This document shows, in pieces, positions 32,701 to 41,859 of a stretch of 64,000 bases of DNA. Both the position numbers and the translations under genes were made by a program. This DNA comes from Sphingomonas sp. GTDB lineage: Bacteria; Pseudomonadota; Alphaproteobacteria; Sphingomonadales; Sphingomonadaceae. The notes beneath the pieces are model-generated. The model saw only the letters and a list, made by a program, of their open reading frames with translations, was not told where the DNA came from and searched no databases. Every line of letters starts with the position of its first letter. The first letter of the stretch is position 1. The stretch is from the NCBI RefSeq assembly GCF_004799495.1, contig NZ_SSMY01000002.1:372001-436000 (forward strand), read 5' to 3'.

Positions 32701-33744
32701 CTACAGAGCGCCCGCGCGGCGAAGCGCCTCCTCCAGCGCGAGCGCCGGCGCGACAGCGATGTCGGGCACGATCCCCGTCCCTTCCCAATCCTTGCCGGTA
32801 TCGGGATCGATCGTCCGCCCGACCGGCAGGAACACGACCAGTCCAGCGCCGATCGGCACGAAATCGCCGAAATGGTTGGCGCCCGCCGTCGTCTCGCCGA
32901 TCTGGATCGCGCGTCTGGTGTGGCGAAACGCCAGCGCGAGATGCTCCGCCGCCGACGCGGTGCGGCCCGAGGTCAGGTAGAAAACCTTCGCGCCGAACAG
33001 GCCCGTCTCGGTCCCCGGCACAGCGTAATGCTCGCGGCCGATCAACCCCACCGGCGCGGGCACGTCGCGGACGAACTTGTCGTCGTCGAACGGCGTCCCG
33101 CCGCGCGCCTTGGCGACCGATTGCGCCATCTGCATCTGGACCAGCACGGTCTCCTTCGCGAAAAGATACGGGAAGATCGCGTTCATCTCGTCGATCCCGC
33201 CGCCGCCGTTGTAGCGGCAGTCGATGATCAGCGATTTGGCGGTCGCGTGCGTCTTCATGAAATCGGCGGTGGCGGCGACCGTGGCGGGATCGCCGGTGAA
33301 GCCGGTATAGCGGAGGTACGCGACGCCCTTCGCGACCCAGCCCGCATCTTCAAGCGAAACACGGCGGATCGGCTGCGGGCCGGAACCGGCGCCCGGCGCA
33401 GGCCCGCCCACTACGACGCGACGCGGGCCGCCGCCGCCCGCCATCGCTTCGGGCACGATTCGCAAGTGGCGGTCGGACGACACGGCGTTGAGGTCGGCGC
33501 TCAATTGCTGGCCCAGCGCGACCGGATCGCTGACCGCGGCATAGCCGCCTGCTGCCAGCTTCTGACGCAGCATCGCCGCGTATTTCTTGCCGGTGTCGGG
33601 GTAGACGTATCCCGTCTCGAGCAGATCGGCGAGCTTCGCCACCGCGCCTGCCAGCCCGGTATCCGTCGCTTGCGCCAGTGCGGCGCCGCTGCCCAATGCC
33701 GCGATCGCCGCCGCCGACAGCCCCAGAAATGCCCGCCGCTCCAT
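32701..33744 (-). CDS. S41 family (C-terminal processing / IRBP-like) serine peptidase
   Basis: A 347-residue exported peptidase. The N-terminus MERRAFLGLSAAAIAALGSG has a twin-arginine-like ERRAFLG and a hydrophobic stretch. The peptidase S41 domain contains LIIDCRYNGGGGIDEMNAI and the nucleophile segment LTSGRTASAAEHLALAF, as in tricorn/IRBP-type S41 proteins. A PDZ domain is not obvious. In-frame extension beyond 33744 would read into the divergent promoter region. It is transcribed away from a MarR gene across an 82-base region holding a perfect palindrome, suggesting direct control. Confidence 0.87.
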   Translation of the reverse strand: MERRAFLGLSAAAIAALGSGAALAQATDTGLAGAVAKLADLLETGYVYPDTGKKYAAMLRQKLAAGGYAAVSDPVALGQQLSADLNAVSSDRHLRIVPEAMAGGGGPRRVVVGGPAPGAGSGPQPIRRVSLEDAGWVAKGVAYLRYTGFTGDPATVAATADFMKTHATAKSLIIDCRYNGGGGIDEMNAIFPYLFAKETVLVQMQMAQSVAKARGGTPFDDDKFVRDVPAPVGLIGREHYAVPGTETGLFGAKVFYLTSGRTASAAEHLALAFRHTRRAIQIGETTAGANHFGDFVPIGAGLVVFLPVGRTIDPDTGKDWEGTGIVPDIAVAPALALEEALRRAGAL

Positions 33745-33773
33745 CGTCACCCTCTCTCGACTACAAATGTAAC

Positions 33774-33787
33774 TATAAGCGCTTATA
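33774..33787. promoter_or_regulatory. Perfect 14-base palindrome TATAAGCGCTTATA (probable MarR operator)
   Basis: Fully symmetric, AT-flanked, centred in the 82-base region between the divergent S41 peptidase and MarR genes, 29 bases from one start and 39 from the other. MarR regulators typically bind such 14-20 base palindromes and repress both directions. Binding is inferred. Confidence 0.65.
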
Positions 33788-33816
33788 CAATTTGCCCGGC
33801 GGCTGTAAAGTGCTAG

Positions 33817-34770
<954 letters not shown>

Positions 34771-34812
34771 GGCGGCAATCTAATCTCAATTTAACGAAGG
34801 AAAGTGATCACC

Positions 34813-36225
34813 ATGGCGACGTCGGCGAACGATATCCTGAAGAAGATCAAGGACGAGGAGATCGAGTGGGTCGACCTTCGCTTCACCGATCCCAAGGGCA
34901 AGTGGCAGCATCTGACGATGGTCGCCGGCGTGGTCGGCGAGGACGAGCTGACCGACGGCTTCATGTTCGACGGGTCGTCGATCGAGGGGTGGAAGGCGAT
35001 CAACGAGTCCGACATGGTGCTCAAGCCCGACCTCGACGCGGTGTACACCGACCCGTTCTCGGCCACCCCGATGCTGATCCTGGTGTGCGACGTAGTCGAG
35101 CCGTCGACCGGCGAGCTCTACGCGCGCGACCCGCGCTCGACCGCCAAGCGCGCCGAGGCGTATCTCAAGACCACGGGTATCGGCGACACGGTCTATATCG
35201 GACCGGAAGCCGAATTCTTCATGTTTGACAACGTCCAGTTCGAGACGAGCTACGCGCAGTCGTTCTACAAGATCGACGATGTCGAGCTGCCGACCAACAC
35301 CGGCACCGCGTATGACGGCGGCAACCTCGGCCACCGTCCGCGCGCCAAGGGGGGGTACTTCCCGGTCGCGCCGGTCGACAGCGCAATCGACATTCGCGGC
35401 GAGATGGTCTCGACCATGCTCGAAATGGGCTTGCCGTGCGACAAGCACCATCACGAGGTGGCGGCGGCGCAGCACGAGCTGGGCCTGACCTTCGGCACGC
35501 TGACCGTGACCGCCGACCGCATGCAGATCTACAAATACGTCGTGCACCAGGTGGCCCACGCGTACGGCAAGTCGGCGACCTTCATGCCCAAGCCGATCAA
35601 GGACGATAACGGCAGCGGCATGCACACCCACCTGTCGATCTGGAACGGCAAGGAGCCTTTGTTCGCCGGGAACGGCTATGCCGGTCTATCGGACATGTGC
35701 CTGTATTTCATCGGCGGGATCATCAAGCACGCCAAGGCGCTGAACGCGTTCACTAACCCGACGACCAACAGCTACAAGCGGCTGGTCCCGGGCTACGAAG
35801 CGCCGGTGCTGCTGGCGTACAGCTCGCGCAACCGCTCGGCGTCGTGCCGCATCCCCTACGGCACGGGCGCGAAGGCCAAGCGCGTCGAGGTGCGCTTCCC
35901 CGACGCGATGGCCAATCCGTACCTCGCTTATGCGGCGCTGTTCATGGCGGGGCTCGACGGCATCCAGAACCGGCTCCACCCGGGCGAGGCGATGGACAAG
36001 AATCTCTACGACCTGCCGCCCGCGGAACTGGCCGAAGTGCCGACTGTGTGCGGCAGCTTGCGCGAGGCGCTCGACAGCCTGGAAGCCGACATGGACTTCC
36101 TGCTCAAGGGCGACGTGTTCTCGAAGGACCAGATCGAGGCGTATATCGAGATCAAGCGCGCTGACGTCGCGCGGTTCGAGATGACGCCGAGCCCGGTGGA
36201 ATTCGATATGTATTATTCGGCCTGA
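34813..36225 (+). CDS. glnA: Type I glutamine synthetase
   Basis: ATP-dependent formation of glutamine from glutamate and ammonia; dodecameric. It is 470 residues from the ATG at 34813; a GTG three codons earlier is too close to the AAGGA site. Signatures seen are [11 protein letters not shown] (the family beta-strand motif), [16 protein letters not shown] (ATP region), and NLYDLPP with Tyr399, equivalent to the adenylylated Tyr397 of E. coli, so regulation by adenylylation is expected. A strong terminator follows at 36254. Confidence 0.98.
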   Translation: MATSANDILKKIKDEEIEWVDLRFTDPKGKWQHLTMVAGVVGEDELTDGFMFDGSSIEGWKAINESDMVLKPDLDAVYTDPFSATPMLILVCDVVEPSTGELYARDPRSTAKRAEAYLKTTGIGDTVYIGPEAEFFMFDNVQFETSYAQSFYKIDDVELPTNTGTAYDGGNLGHRPRAKGGYFPVAPVDSAIDIRGEMVSTMLEMGLPCDKHHHEVAAAQHELGLTFGTLTVTADRMQIYKYVVHQVAHAYGKSATFMPKPIKDDNGSGMHTHLSIWNGKEPLFAGNGYAGLSDMCLYFIGGIIKHAKALNAFTNPTTNSYKRLVPGYEAPVLLAYSSRNRSASCRIPYGTGAKAKRVEVRFPDAMANPYLAYAALFMAGLDGIQNRLHPGEAMDKNLYDLPPAELAEVPTVCGSLREALDSLEADMDFLLKGDVFSKDQIEAYIEIKRADVARFEMTPSPVEFDMYYSA

Positions 36226-36253
36226 TCGTAGGCGATAAGCCGACAGGAAAAAG

Positions 36254-36283
36254 GGCGTCCGGAGCGATCCGGGCGCCTTTTTT
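36254..36283 (+). terminator. Rho-independent terminator of glnBA
   Basis: Nine-base-pair stem GGCGTCCGG / CCGGGCGCC (one G-T pair), six-base loop AGCGAT, then TTTTTT. It lies 28 bases after the glnA stop. It has the clearest intrinsic terminator signal in the window. Confidence 0.92.
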
Positions 36284-36418
36284 ATATGCGGAGCGTGCAC
36301 TGTCTGCATCCACGATTGCACCGATTTGCCGATGTTTCGCCTGCGCAACGCTCGTATATAAATAGCCGCGGCACTCGCCGCGCCACGCCGCATGCTCGCG
36401 GCATCGTTTCGAGGCAAA

Positions 36419-37186
36419 ATGCTTCCCCTTACATGGCTGTTTTTAGCGGTGCCTGCGGGCATCGCGGCTCTGCTCGCGCTCAAATCGTTCCGCATCAACC
36501 AGGAATATGAACGCGGCGTCGTGTTCCGGCTCGGCCGGCTCCAGGCGACCAAAGGGCCCGGCTGGTTCTGGCTGATCCCGCTGATCGAGCGCGTCGTGAA
36601 GGTCGACACGCGCACGATCACCTACGCGCTCGACTCGCAGGAGACGGTGACGCGCGACGGCGTCGCGGTGCGGGTCAACGCGGTGATCTGGTTCCGCGCG
36701 TTCGACCCGGCGGGCGTCGTCACCACGGTGACCAACTGGACCGCGGCGATCGTCCAGGCGGCGGAGACCGCAATGCGCGACGCGATCGGCCAGTCAGACC
36801 TCGACCAGATGCTCAAGGACCGCACGATCATCAACGCGCGGCTGCTCGACCTGCTGACCTCACGCTGCAACCGCTGGGGCGTCGAGTTCGACGCGGTCGA
36901 GATCAAGGACCTCGACATCCCGCCGCAGATGCAGCGCGCCATCGCCAAGGAAGCCGAGGCGATCCGCGAGAAACGCGCGCGGATCATCAAGGCGGAGGGC
37001 GAGCAGGAAGCATCGGTCAAGCTGACCGAGGCCGCCGCGCAGATCGGCAAGACCCCTGGCGCGCTCGAACTGCGCCGGCTGCAGACGCTGACCGAAATCG
37101 GCGTCGAGCATAATTCGACGATCATCGCGATGTTCCCGACCGAGATCCTCGAAGCCGCGAAGGCGATCGCGGGACCGAAAGCGTAA
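36419..37186 (+). CDS. Slipin / SPFH (Band 7) membrane protein
   Basis: A 255-residue protein: one N-terminal TM (LTWLFLAVPAGIAALLAL), then an SPFH domain (YERGVVFRLGRLQATKGPGW, VKVDTRTITYALDSQETVTR) and a C-terminal coiled-coil helix (AKEAEAIREKRARIIKAEGE). Slipins organise membrane microdomains and often pair with NfeD, which is absent here. GAGGCAAA precedes the ATG at 36419; an earlier in-frame ATG (36392) is weaker. Confidence 0.92.
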   Translation: MLPLTWLFLAVPAGIAALLALKSFRINQEYERGVVFRLGRLQATKGPGWFWLIPLIERVVKVDTRTITYALDSQETVTRDGVAVRVNAVIWFRAFDPAGVVTTVTNWTAAIVQAAETAMRDAIGQSDLDQMLKDRTIINARLLDLLTSRCNRWGVEFDAVEIKDLDIPPQMQRAIAKEAEAIREKRARIIKAEGEQEASVKLTEAAAQIGKTPGALELRRLQTLTEIGVEHNSTIIAMFPTEILEAAKAIAGPKA

Positions 37187-37206
37187 CGGCAGAGGGGCGT
37201 GGCTAC

Positions 37207-37512
37207 TCAGCCGCGCCCCTTACGCACCGCGCCGAAATGGAGCGCAAGGTACGCGCCTATCGCCAACCAGCCGATCGCCGCCGCGCCGACGTTGATCCGG
37301 CAATCGCCGAGTGGCGCTCGCCACGCCGCGAGAGCGACCGCACCGAAGAAATTGGCGCTGCCCCACGCGAAATTGACGAGTGGCGGCGACAGGCCCTTGC
37401 CCAGTGGCTTGGCGAACGGGGTCGGGAACGGCTCGCCGCGCAGGCCACTCGCCAAGTGCGGGATGCAGTTGCACAGCAACGCGCCCGCCAGCACCATCCA
37501 GAGATAGCCCAT
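37207..37512 (-). CDS. Small membrane protein, unknown
   Basis: A 101-residue protein with three hydrophobic stretches (MGYLWMVLAGALLCNCIPHL, NFFGAVALAAWRA, AAAIGWLAIGAYLALHFGA). The loop between the first two is Gly/Pro-rich (GEPFPTPFAKPLGKGLSPPL). AGGAGA lies 5-10 bases before the ATG. It is convergent with the slipin gene and divergent from a flavodoxin-fold gene. Family not recognised. Confidence 0.7.
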   Translation of the reverse strand: MGYLWMVLAGALLCNCIPHLASGLRGEPFPTPFAKPLGKGLSPPLVNFAWGSANFFGAVALAAWRAPLGDCRINVGAAAIGWLAIGAYLALHFGAVRKGRG

Positions 37513-37583
37513 GATCGTCTCCTTTTGCGGGATAGAAACGCGCCGCGCGTCGTTGGGTCCGCACCAAGTCTCAGGAGACTATC

Positions 37584-38186
37584 ATGCCGCTCAAGGCCAT
37601 CGCGCTCAACTGCACGCTCAAGCCCACGGGCGAATCCTCGACCGACGCTATGATCGCGGTCCTGAAGGACGCGTTCGGGAAGGCGGACGTGACGCTGACC
37701 GAAACCGTCCGCGTCGCGGCGCTCGACATCAAGCCCGGGGTGACGAGCGACGAAGGCGACGGCGACGATTGGCCCGCCTTGCGCGAGAAGATCCTGGCGC
37801 ACGACATCCTGATCCTCGCCGGCCCGATCTGGATGGGGCAGATCGGCAGCATCGCCAAGCGCGTGCTCGAGCGGATGGACGCCTTCCTGTCCGAAACCGA
37901 CGACAAGGGGCGGATGCCGAGCTATTCCAAGGTCGCGGTCGCGGCGATCGTCGGCAACGAAGACGGCGCGCATTTTTCCACCGCACAGATTTTCCAGTCG
38001 TTGAACGACGTCGGCTGGACGATCCCCGCGACCGGCGCGGTCTATTGGGTCGGCGAGGCCTATGGCGACGTCGACTTCAAGGACCTCGACAAAACGCCCG
38101 ACAAGGTCACCGAGTCCGCCAAGATGGTCGCGGGCAACGCCGCGCACCTCGCCGGGCTGCTCAAGGACTCGCCCTATCCTGGGTAG
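37584..38186 (+). CDS. Flavodoxin-fold NAD(P)H-dependent oxidoreductase
   Basis: A 200-residue protein with an FMN reductase/flavodoxin-like fold: AIALNCTLKPTGESSTDAM (5-23) is the phosphate-binding start, LILAGPIWMGQIGSIAKRVL (75-94) the isoalloxazine loop, and AAIVGNEDGAHFSTA the third flavin contact. Likely a quinone, azo or FMN reductase; substrate unknown. CAGGAG precedes the ATG. Confidence 0.85.
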   Translation: MPLKAIALNCTLKPTGESSTDAMIAVLKDAFGKADVTLTETVRVAALDIKPGVTSDEGDGDDWPALREKILAHDILILAGPIWMGQIGSIAKRVLERMDAFLSETDDKGRMPSYSKVAVAAIVGNEDGAHFSTAQIFQSLNDVGWTIPATGAVYWVGEAYGDVDFKDLDKTPDKVTESAKMVAGNAAHLAGLLKDSPYPG

Positions 38187-38253
38187 TCGCGATGCGACGA
38201 GCCGAGTGATCGCCGATTGCCGCGCGTGAGCGACACGCCTAGGCGGCGCGGCG

Positions 38254-39099
38254 ATGGAGTTGCCGTTCCGCTTGCACTTGCCCGATCGCCGCCGTGCAGT
38301 TTCGCTCGTGCTGGCGCTGATCGTCGAGGCATTGATCCTGATCGCGCTCGTCTTGTGGGGACCGCGCGTCACGCCGGTGCCCAGGGTCGTACGCCCGACG
38401 ACATTCACGCTGGTCGCGCCCGACGACGCCGCCTCGACCGAGCCCGACCGCACGAAGAAGGCCGACAACACGCCCAAGCCGAAGAGCGCGTCGGCGCCGC
38501 CCTCCACGTTGCCGCCCGATGTCGCGCCGCCGCAAAAGGCGGCGCCGCCGCCCGTGCCGCTCCCCGGCGTGCTGCCGATCCAGCTGGGCGCGCTCGACAT
38601 CAGCAAACTCAAGGGGTCGGGCCAGGGTGACGCCGCCGGCGACGGCGAGGACAGCAAGCTCGCTTACGGCCCCGGGCTCGGGCCGGGCGGGATGCCGCTG
38701 TACCGCGCCGAATGGTACCGCGAGCCGACCAACGCCGAGCTCAACGGCTATGTGAAGAAGATGCCGCCAGAAGGCGGCTGGGCGCTGATCGCGTGCAAGA
38801 CGGTACCCAATTTCCATGTCGAGAACTGCCAGTCGATGGGCGAATCGCCGCTCGGCTCGGGACTCGGACGCGACATGCGGCTGGCGGCGTGGCAATTCCT
38901 TGTCCGCCCGCCCCGGCGTGGCGGCAAGTCGCTGGTCGGCGCGTGGGTTAGCATCCGGATCGACTTCCACGTCACCGTCGTGAAGGCGCCGCCACGCGGT
39001 CGCTCGAGCGAAGGATTCAAACTGCCGCCGGACGAGAAGCCCCGATACGGGCCGCCCGAAACTCCATCGACCGACGACGATGGGGACAAGGGGAACTAA
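38254..39099 (+). CDS. TonB-like single-TM protein with proline-rich spacer
   Basis: A 281-residue protein. One TM segment (SLVLALIVEALILIALVLWG, 17-36) is followed by a periplasmic Pro/Lys/Ala-rich stretch (about 60-110) and a C-terminal domain of about 150 residues with two cysteines (IACKTVPNFHVENCQ). The layout matches TonB energy-transducing proteins, but the C-terminal domain is not an obvious TonB_C and no exbBD genes are adjacent. An anchored envelope protein of unknown role is the alternative. Confidence 0.65.
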   Translation: MELPFRLHLPDRRRAVSLVLALIVEALILIALVLWGPRVTPVPRVVRPTTFTLVAPDDAASTEPDRTKKADNTPKPKSASAPPSTLPPDVAPPQKAAPPPVPLPGVLPIQLGALDISKLKGSGQGDAAGDGEDSKLAYGPGLGPGGMPLYRAEWYREPTNAELNGYVKKMPPEGGWALIACKTVPNFHVENCQSMGESPLGSGLGRDMRLAAWQFLVRPPRRGGKSLVGAWVSIRIDFHVTVVKAPPRGRSSEGFKLPPDEKPRYGPPETPSTDDDGDKGN

Positions 39100-39121
39100 T
39101 CCCCTCGATCCCTTCCGTCAT

Positions 39122-39216
39122 GAAGGGAGAGGTTAGGGGGTGGGTGGATATGGGGCCGCCGACCCACTTCCTTTCGAGCCGACCCACCCCCAGCCCCTCC
39201 CTTTCAGGGAGGGGAG
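39122..39216. repeat. Intergenic inverted repeat (GGGAGAGGTTAGGGGGTGGGT type)
   Basis: The left arm GGGAGAGGTTAGGGGGTGGGT (39125-39145) is mirrored by ACCCACCCCCAGCCCCTCCC (39182-39201). A nearby CTCCCTTTCAGGGAG hairpin ends the element. It separates two convergent genes and can act as a bidirectional transcription stop. Repeats of this look are frequent in sphingomonad intergenic DNA. Confidence 0.7.
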
Positions 39217-39222
39217 TAAAGG

Positions 39223-40197
39223 TCACGGCAACAACACGCTCGCGCCTTCGGTCTTGCCCGCCTCAAGCTGGCGGTGCGCTTCGGCGGCATCCTCCAGCGC
39301 GAAGGTCTGTCCGATCTCGGGCTTGATCGCCCCCTTGGCGAGCATATCGAACACGCGCGCGAAGCCCGCCGCGCGCTCCTCGGGCGTGGCATAATAATGG
39401 AACATCGTCGGGCGCGTGACGAACAGCGACCCGTTCTGCGCGAGCACCCCGAGGTTGACGCCGGTCACCGGCCCGCTGGCATTGCCGTAGCTGACGATCA
39501 TCCCGCGCGGCCGCACCGACTTCAGCGACGCCTCCCAGCTCGCCGCGCCGACCCCGTCGAGCGACACGTCGACCCCCGCGCCGCCGGTGATCTCCCGCAC
39601 GCGCGCGGCGATGTCCTCATTCTTGTACTCAATCACATGATCGGCCCCGGCACGCCGCGCGCGCTCGGCCTTGTCGGACGAACCGACCGTGCCGATCACG
39701 CTCGCGCCGATCGCCTTGAGCCATCCGACCGCGAGGTGCCCGACCCCGCCCGCCGCGGCGTGGATCAGCACGGTCTGTCCGGCCTGCACCTTAGCGCAGC
39801 GTTCGATCAGGAATTCGGTGGTGCCGCCCTTGAGCAGGATCGCCGCCGCGGTCTGGTCGTCGACGTCGTCGGGCAGCTTGACCAGCGACGCGGCGGGCAA
39901 TTTGCGATGCGTCGCATAGCTGCCGATCGCCGGGCCGAACGTGCCGACCCGATCGCCAACCGCAAACCCGGTGACGCCCGGCCCCAGCGCTTCGATCACG
40001 CCGACGCTTTCGCTGCCCAGCCCGCTCGGTAACGGCAGCGGATACAGCCCGGTGCGCTGGTAGATTTCGATGAAGTTGAGCCCGACCGCGGTCGATCGAA
40101 TCCGCACCTCGCCCTCGCCGGGGTCGGGCAGGTCGACATCGACCCATTGAATGACTTCCGGCCCGCCGTGCCGTTCGATTCGTGCGACGCGTGCCAT
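39223..40197 (-). CDS. Quinone oxidoreductase (zinc-free MDR family)
   Basis: NADPH:quinone reductase of the medium-chain dehydrogenase family, 324 residues. The nucleotide-binding motif is AAAGGVGHLAVGWLKAIGA (149-167); SGLGSESVGVIEALGPGV and YQRTGLYPLPLPSG (about 46-59) are QOR marks. The zinc-binding cysteines of alcohol dehydrogenases are absent. The ATG at 40197 follows CGGGAGAACGG; a 34-residue in-frame extension is basic shadow sequence. Probably cytosolic, protective against quinones. Confidence 0.93.
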   Translation of the reverse strand: MARVARIERHGGPEVIQWVDVDLPDPGEGEVRIRSTAVGLNFIEIYQRTGLYPLPLPSGLGSESVGVIEALGPGVTGFAVGDRVGTFGPAIGSYATHRKLPAASLVKLPDDVDDQTAAAILLKGGTTEFLIERCAKVQAGQTVLIHAAAGGVGHLAVGWLKAIGASVIGTVGSSDKAERARRAGADHVIEYKNEDIAARVREITGGAGVDVSLDGVGAASWEASLKSVRPRGMIVSYGNASGPVTGVNLGVLAQNGSLFVTRPTMFHYYATPEERAAGFARVFDMLAKGAIKPEIGQTFALEDAAEAHRQLEAGKTEGASVLLP

Positions 40198-40316
40198 GGT
40201 CCGTTCTCCCGCTGCGATCGGCATCAATTGGTGACTCGCGTTTCGGGTTGCAACCGATCGGCGCTCGCGCCATCTACGCTCCCGTACCCGACATTCCAAA
40301 AGCGGCGGAGGCGAGG

Positions 40317-41741
40317 ATGAAAAGCTACCTGAAGCATTATATCGACGGACAATGGGTCGATAGCGAGGGCGGCACCCGCCACGATGTGATCGACCCGTCG
40401 ACCGAACAGCCGGTCAGCGAAATCATGCTCGGGTCGAAGGCCGATGTCGACAAGGCGGTCGCCGCGGCAAAGAAGGCGTTCGCGAGCTATTCGCAGACCA
40501 GCGTCGCCGACCGCATCGCTTTGCTCGAACGGATTATCGAGGAATACAAAGCGCGCATCCCCGATCTCGCCGCCGCGACGTCGGAGGAAATGGGTGCGCC
40601 GATCGGGTTCGCGCAAATGGCGCAGGCGCCCGCGGGACTCGGCTATTTCATCGGCACGCTCGCCGCGCTCAAGGAATTCAGCTTTTCCGAACAAGTAGGC
40701 AAATCGCGCGTCGTCCACGAGCCGCTCGGCGTGGTCGCGATGATTACGCCGTGGAACTGGCCGCTCAACCAGATCTGCGCGAAGGTCGCCCCCGCGCTTG
40801 CCGCCGGCGACACGATGGTGCTCAAGCCATCGGAGGAAGCGCCGGGCAATGCGGTGATCCTGGCGGAAATCCTCGACAAGGCCGGCGTGCCGGCGGGCGT
40901 GTTCAATCTGGTCAACGGCGATGGGCCGGGGGTCGGCGCGGCGCTGTCGAGCCATAAGGACGTCGACATGGTGAGCTTCACCGGCTCGACCCGCGCGGGG
41001 ATCGCGGTCGCGCAGGCCGCCGCCGCGACGGTCAAGCGCGTGCACCAGGAACTCGGCGGCAAGGCGCCGAATGTGGTGCTCGAAGGCGCCGATCTGGGCG
41101 CGGTACTGCCCCCGACGATCCAGGGCGTGCTGGCGAACAGCGGGCAATCATGCATCGCGCCGACCCGCCTGCTCGTCCACGAAAGCCAGGTCGCCGACGC
41201 GACGCAGGTCGTGAAGTCGATCATGGAAGCGACCCCGGTCGACGCCGCGAGTGTGATGGGGGCGCATATCGGCCCGGTCGTCAACAAGGCGCAGTTCGAG
41301 AAGATCCAGGGCCTGATCCAGTCGGCGATCGACGAAGGCGCGACGCTCGTCACCGGCGGCACCGGGCGCCCCGACGGGCGCAACGCCGGGTTCTTCGTCA
41401 AGCCGACATTGCTGACGGACGTCACCCCCGAGATGCGCATCTACCGCGAGGAAACGTTCGGCCCGGTCGCGACGATCACCAGGTACAGCGACGCCGACGA
41501 AGCCGTCGAGATGGCCAATGACACCGATTACGGACTGAGCGCCACCATTTCGGGCGACCCGGCCGAAGCGGCGAAGATCGCGGGCAAGCTCCGCGCGGGG
41601 CTGGTCACGATCAACGCCTGGTCGGGCGGCGGCGGCACGCCGTTTGGCGGGTACAAGCAGTCGGGCAACGGGCGCGAGGGGGGGAAGTACGGGCTGGCCG
41701 ACTTCATGGAATTGAAGACGATCGTGGGGGAGCCGGCTTAA
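40317..41741 (+). CDS. Aldehyde dehydrogenase family protein
   Basis: A 474-residue NAD(P)-dependent aldehyde dehydrogenase. ELGGKAP carries the general base Glu, and NSGQSCIAPTR the nucleophilic Cys (about 281). The cofactor motif is SFTGSTRAGI. The N-terminus MKSYLKHYIDGQWVD and the ending GGGGTPFGGYKQSGNGREGG are typical of the group often annotated as a general or 3-succinoylsemialdehyde-pyridine type dehydrogenase. CGGAGG precedes the ATG. Monocistronic and divergent from the quinone reductase. Substrate unknown. Confidence 0.9.
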   Translation: MKSYLKHYIDGQWVDSEGGTRHDVIDPSTEQPVSEIMLGSKADVDKAVAAAKKAFASYSQTSVADRIALLERIIEEYKARIPDLAAATSEEMGAPIGFAQMAQAPAGLGYFIGTLAALKEFSFSEQVGKSRVVHEPLGVVAMITPWNWPLNQICAKVAPALAAGDTMVLKPSEEAPGNAVILAEILDKAGVPAGVFNLVNGDGPGVGAALSSHKDVDMVSFTGSTRAGIAVAQAAAATVKRVHQELGGKAPNVVLEGADLGAVLPPTIQGVLANSGQSCIAPTRLLVHESQVADATQVVKSIMEATPVDAASVMGAHIGPVVNKAQFEKIQGLIQSAIDEGATLVTGGTGRPDGRNAGFFVKPTLLTDVTPEMRIYREETFGPVATITRYSDADEAVEMANDTDYGLSATISGDPAEAAKIAGKLRAGLVTINAWSGGGGTPFGGYKQSGNGREGGKYGLADFMELKTIVGEPA

Positions 41742-41743
41742 TC

Positions 41744-41857
41744 CCCTCTCCCGTCGGGAGAGGGAAGGCGCGCAGCGCCGCAGGGCGAGGGCAGGGTCGA
41801 ACCGCTCTCCGCTACCCTCACCCTTCCGCGCTCCCTCCCTCTCCCAAAGGGAGAGGG
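41744..41857. repeat. Paired hairpin element between convergent genes
   Basis: Two perfect 9-base-pair hairpins with the same stem: CCCTCTCCC-GTC-GGGAGAGGG (41744-41764) and CCCTCTCCC-AAA-GGGAGAGGG (41837-41857), with Ser/Arg-rich, non-coding looking DNA between them that also pairs in part (GAGGGCAGGG / CCCTCACCCTTCC). The element fills the space between the aldehyde dehydrogenase and the SLC13 permease and probably ends both transcripts. Confidence 0.75.
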
Positions 41858-41859
41858 AC

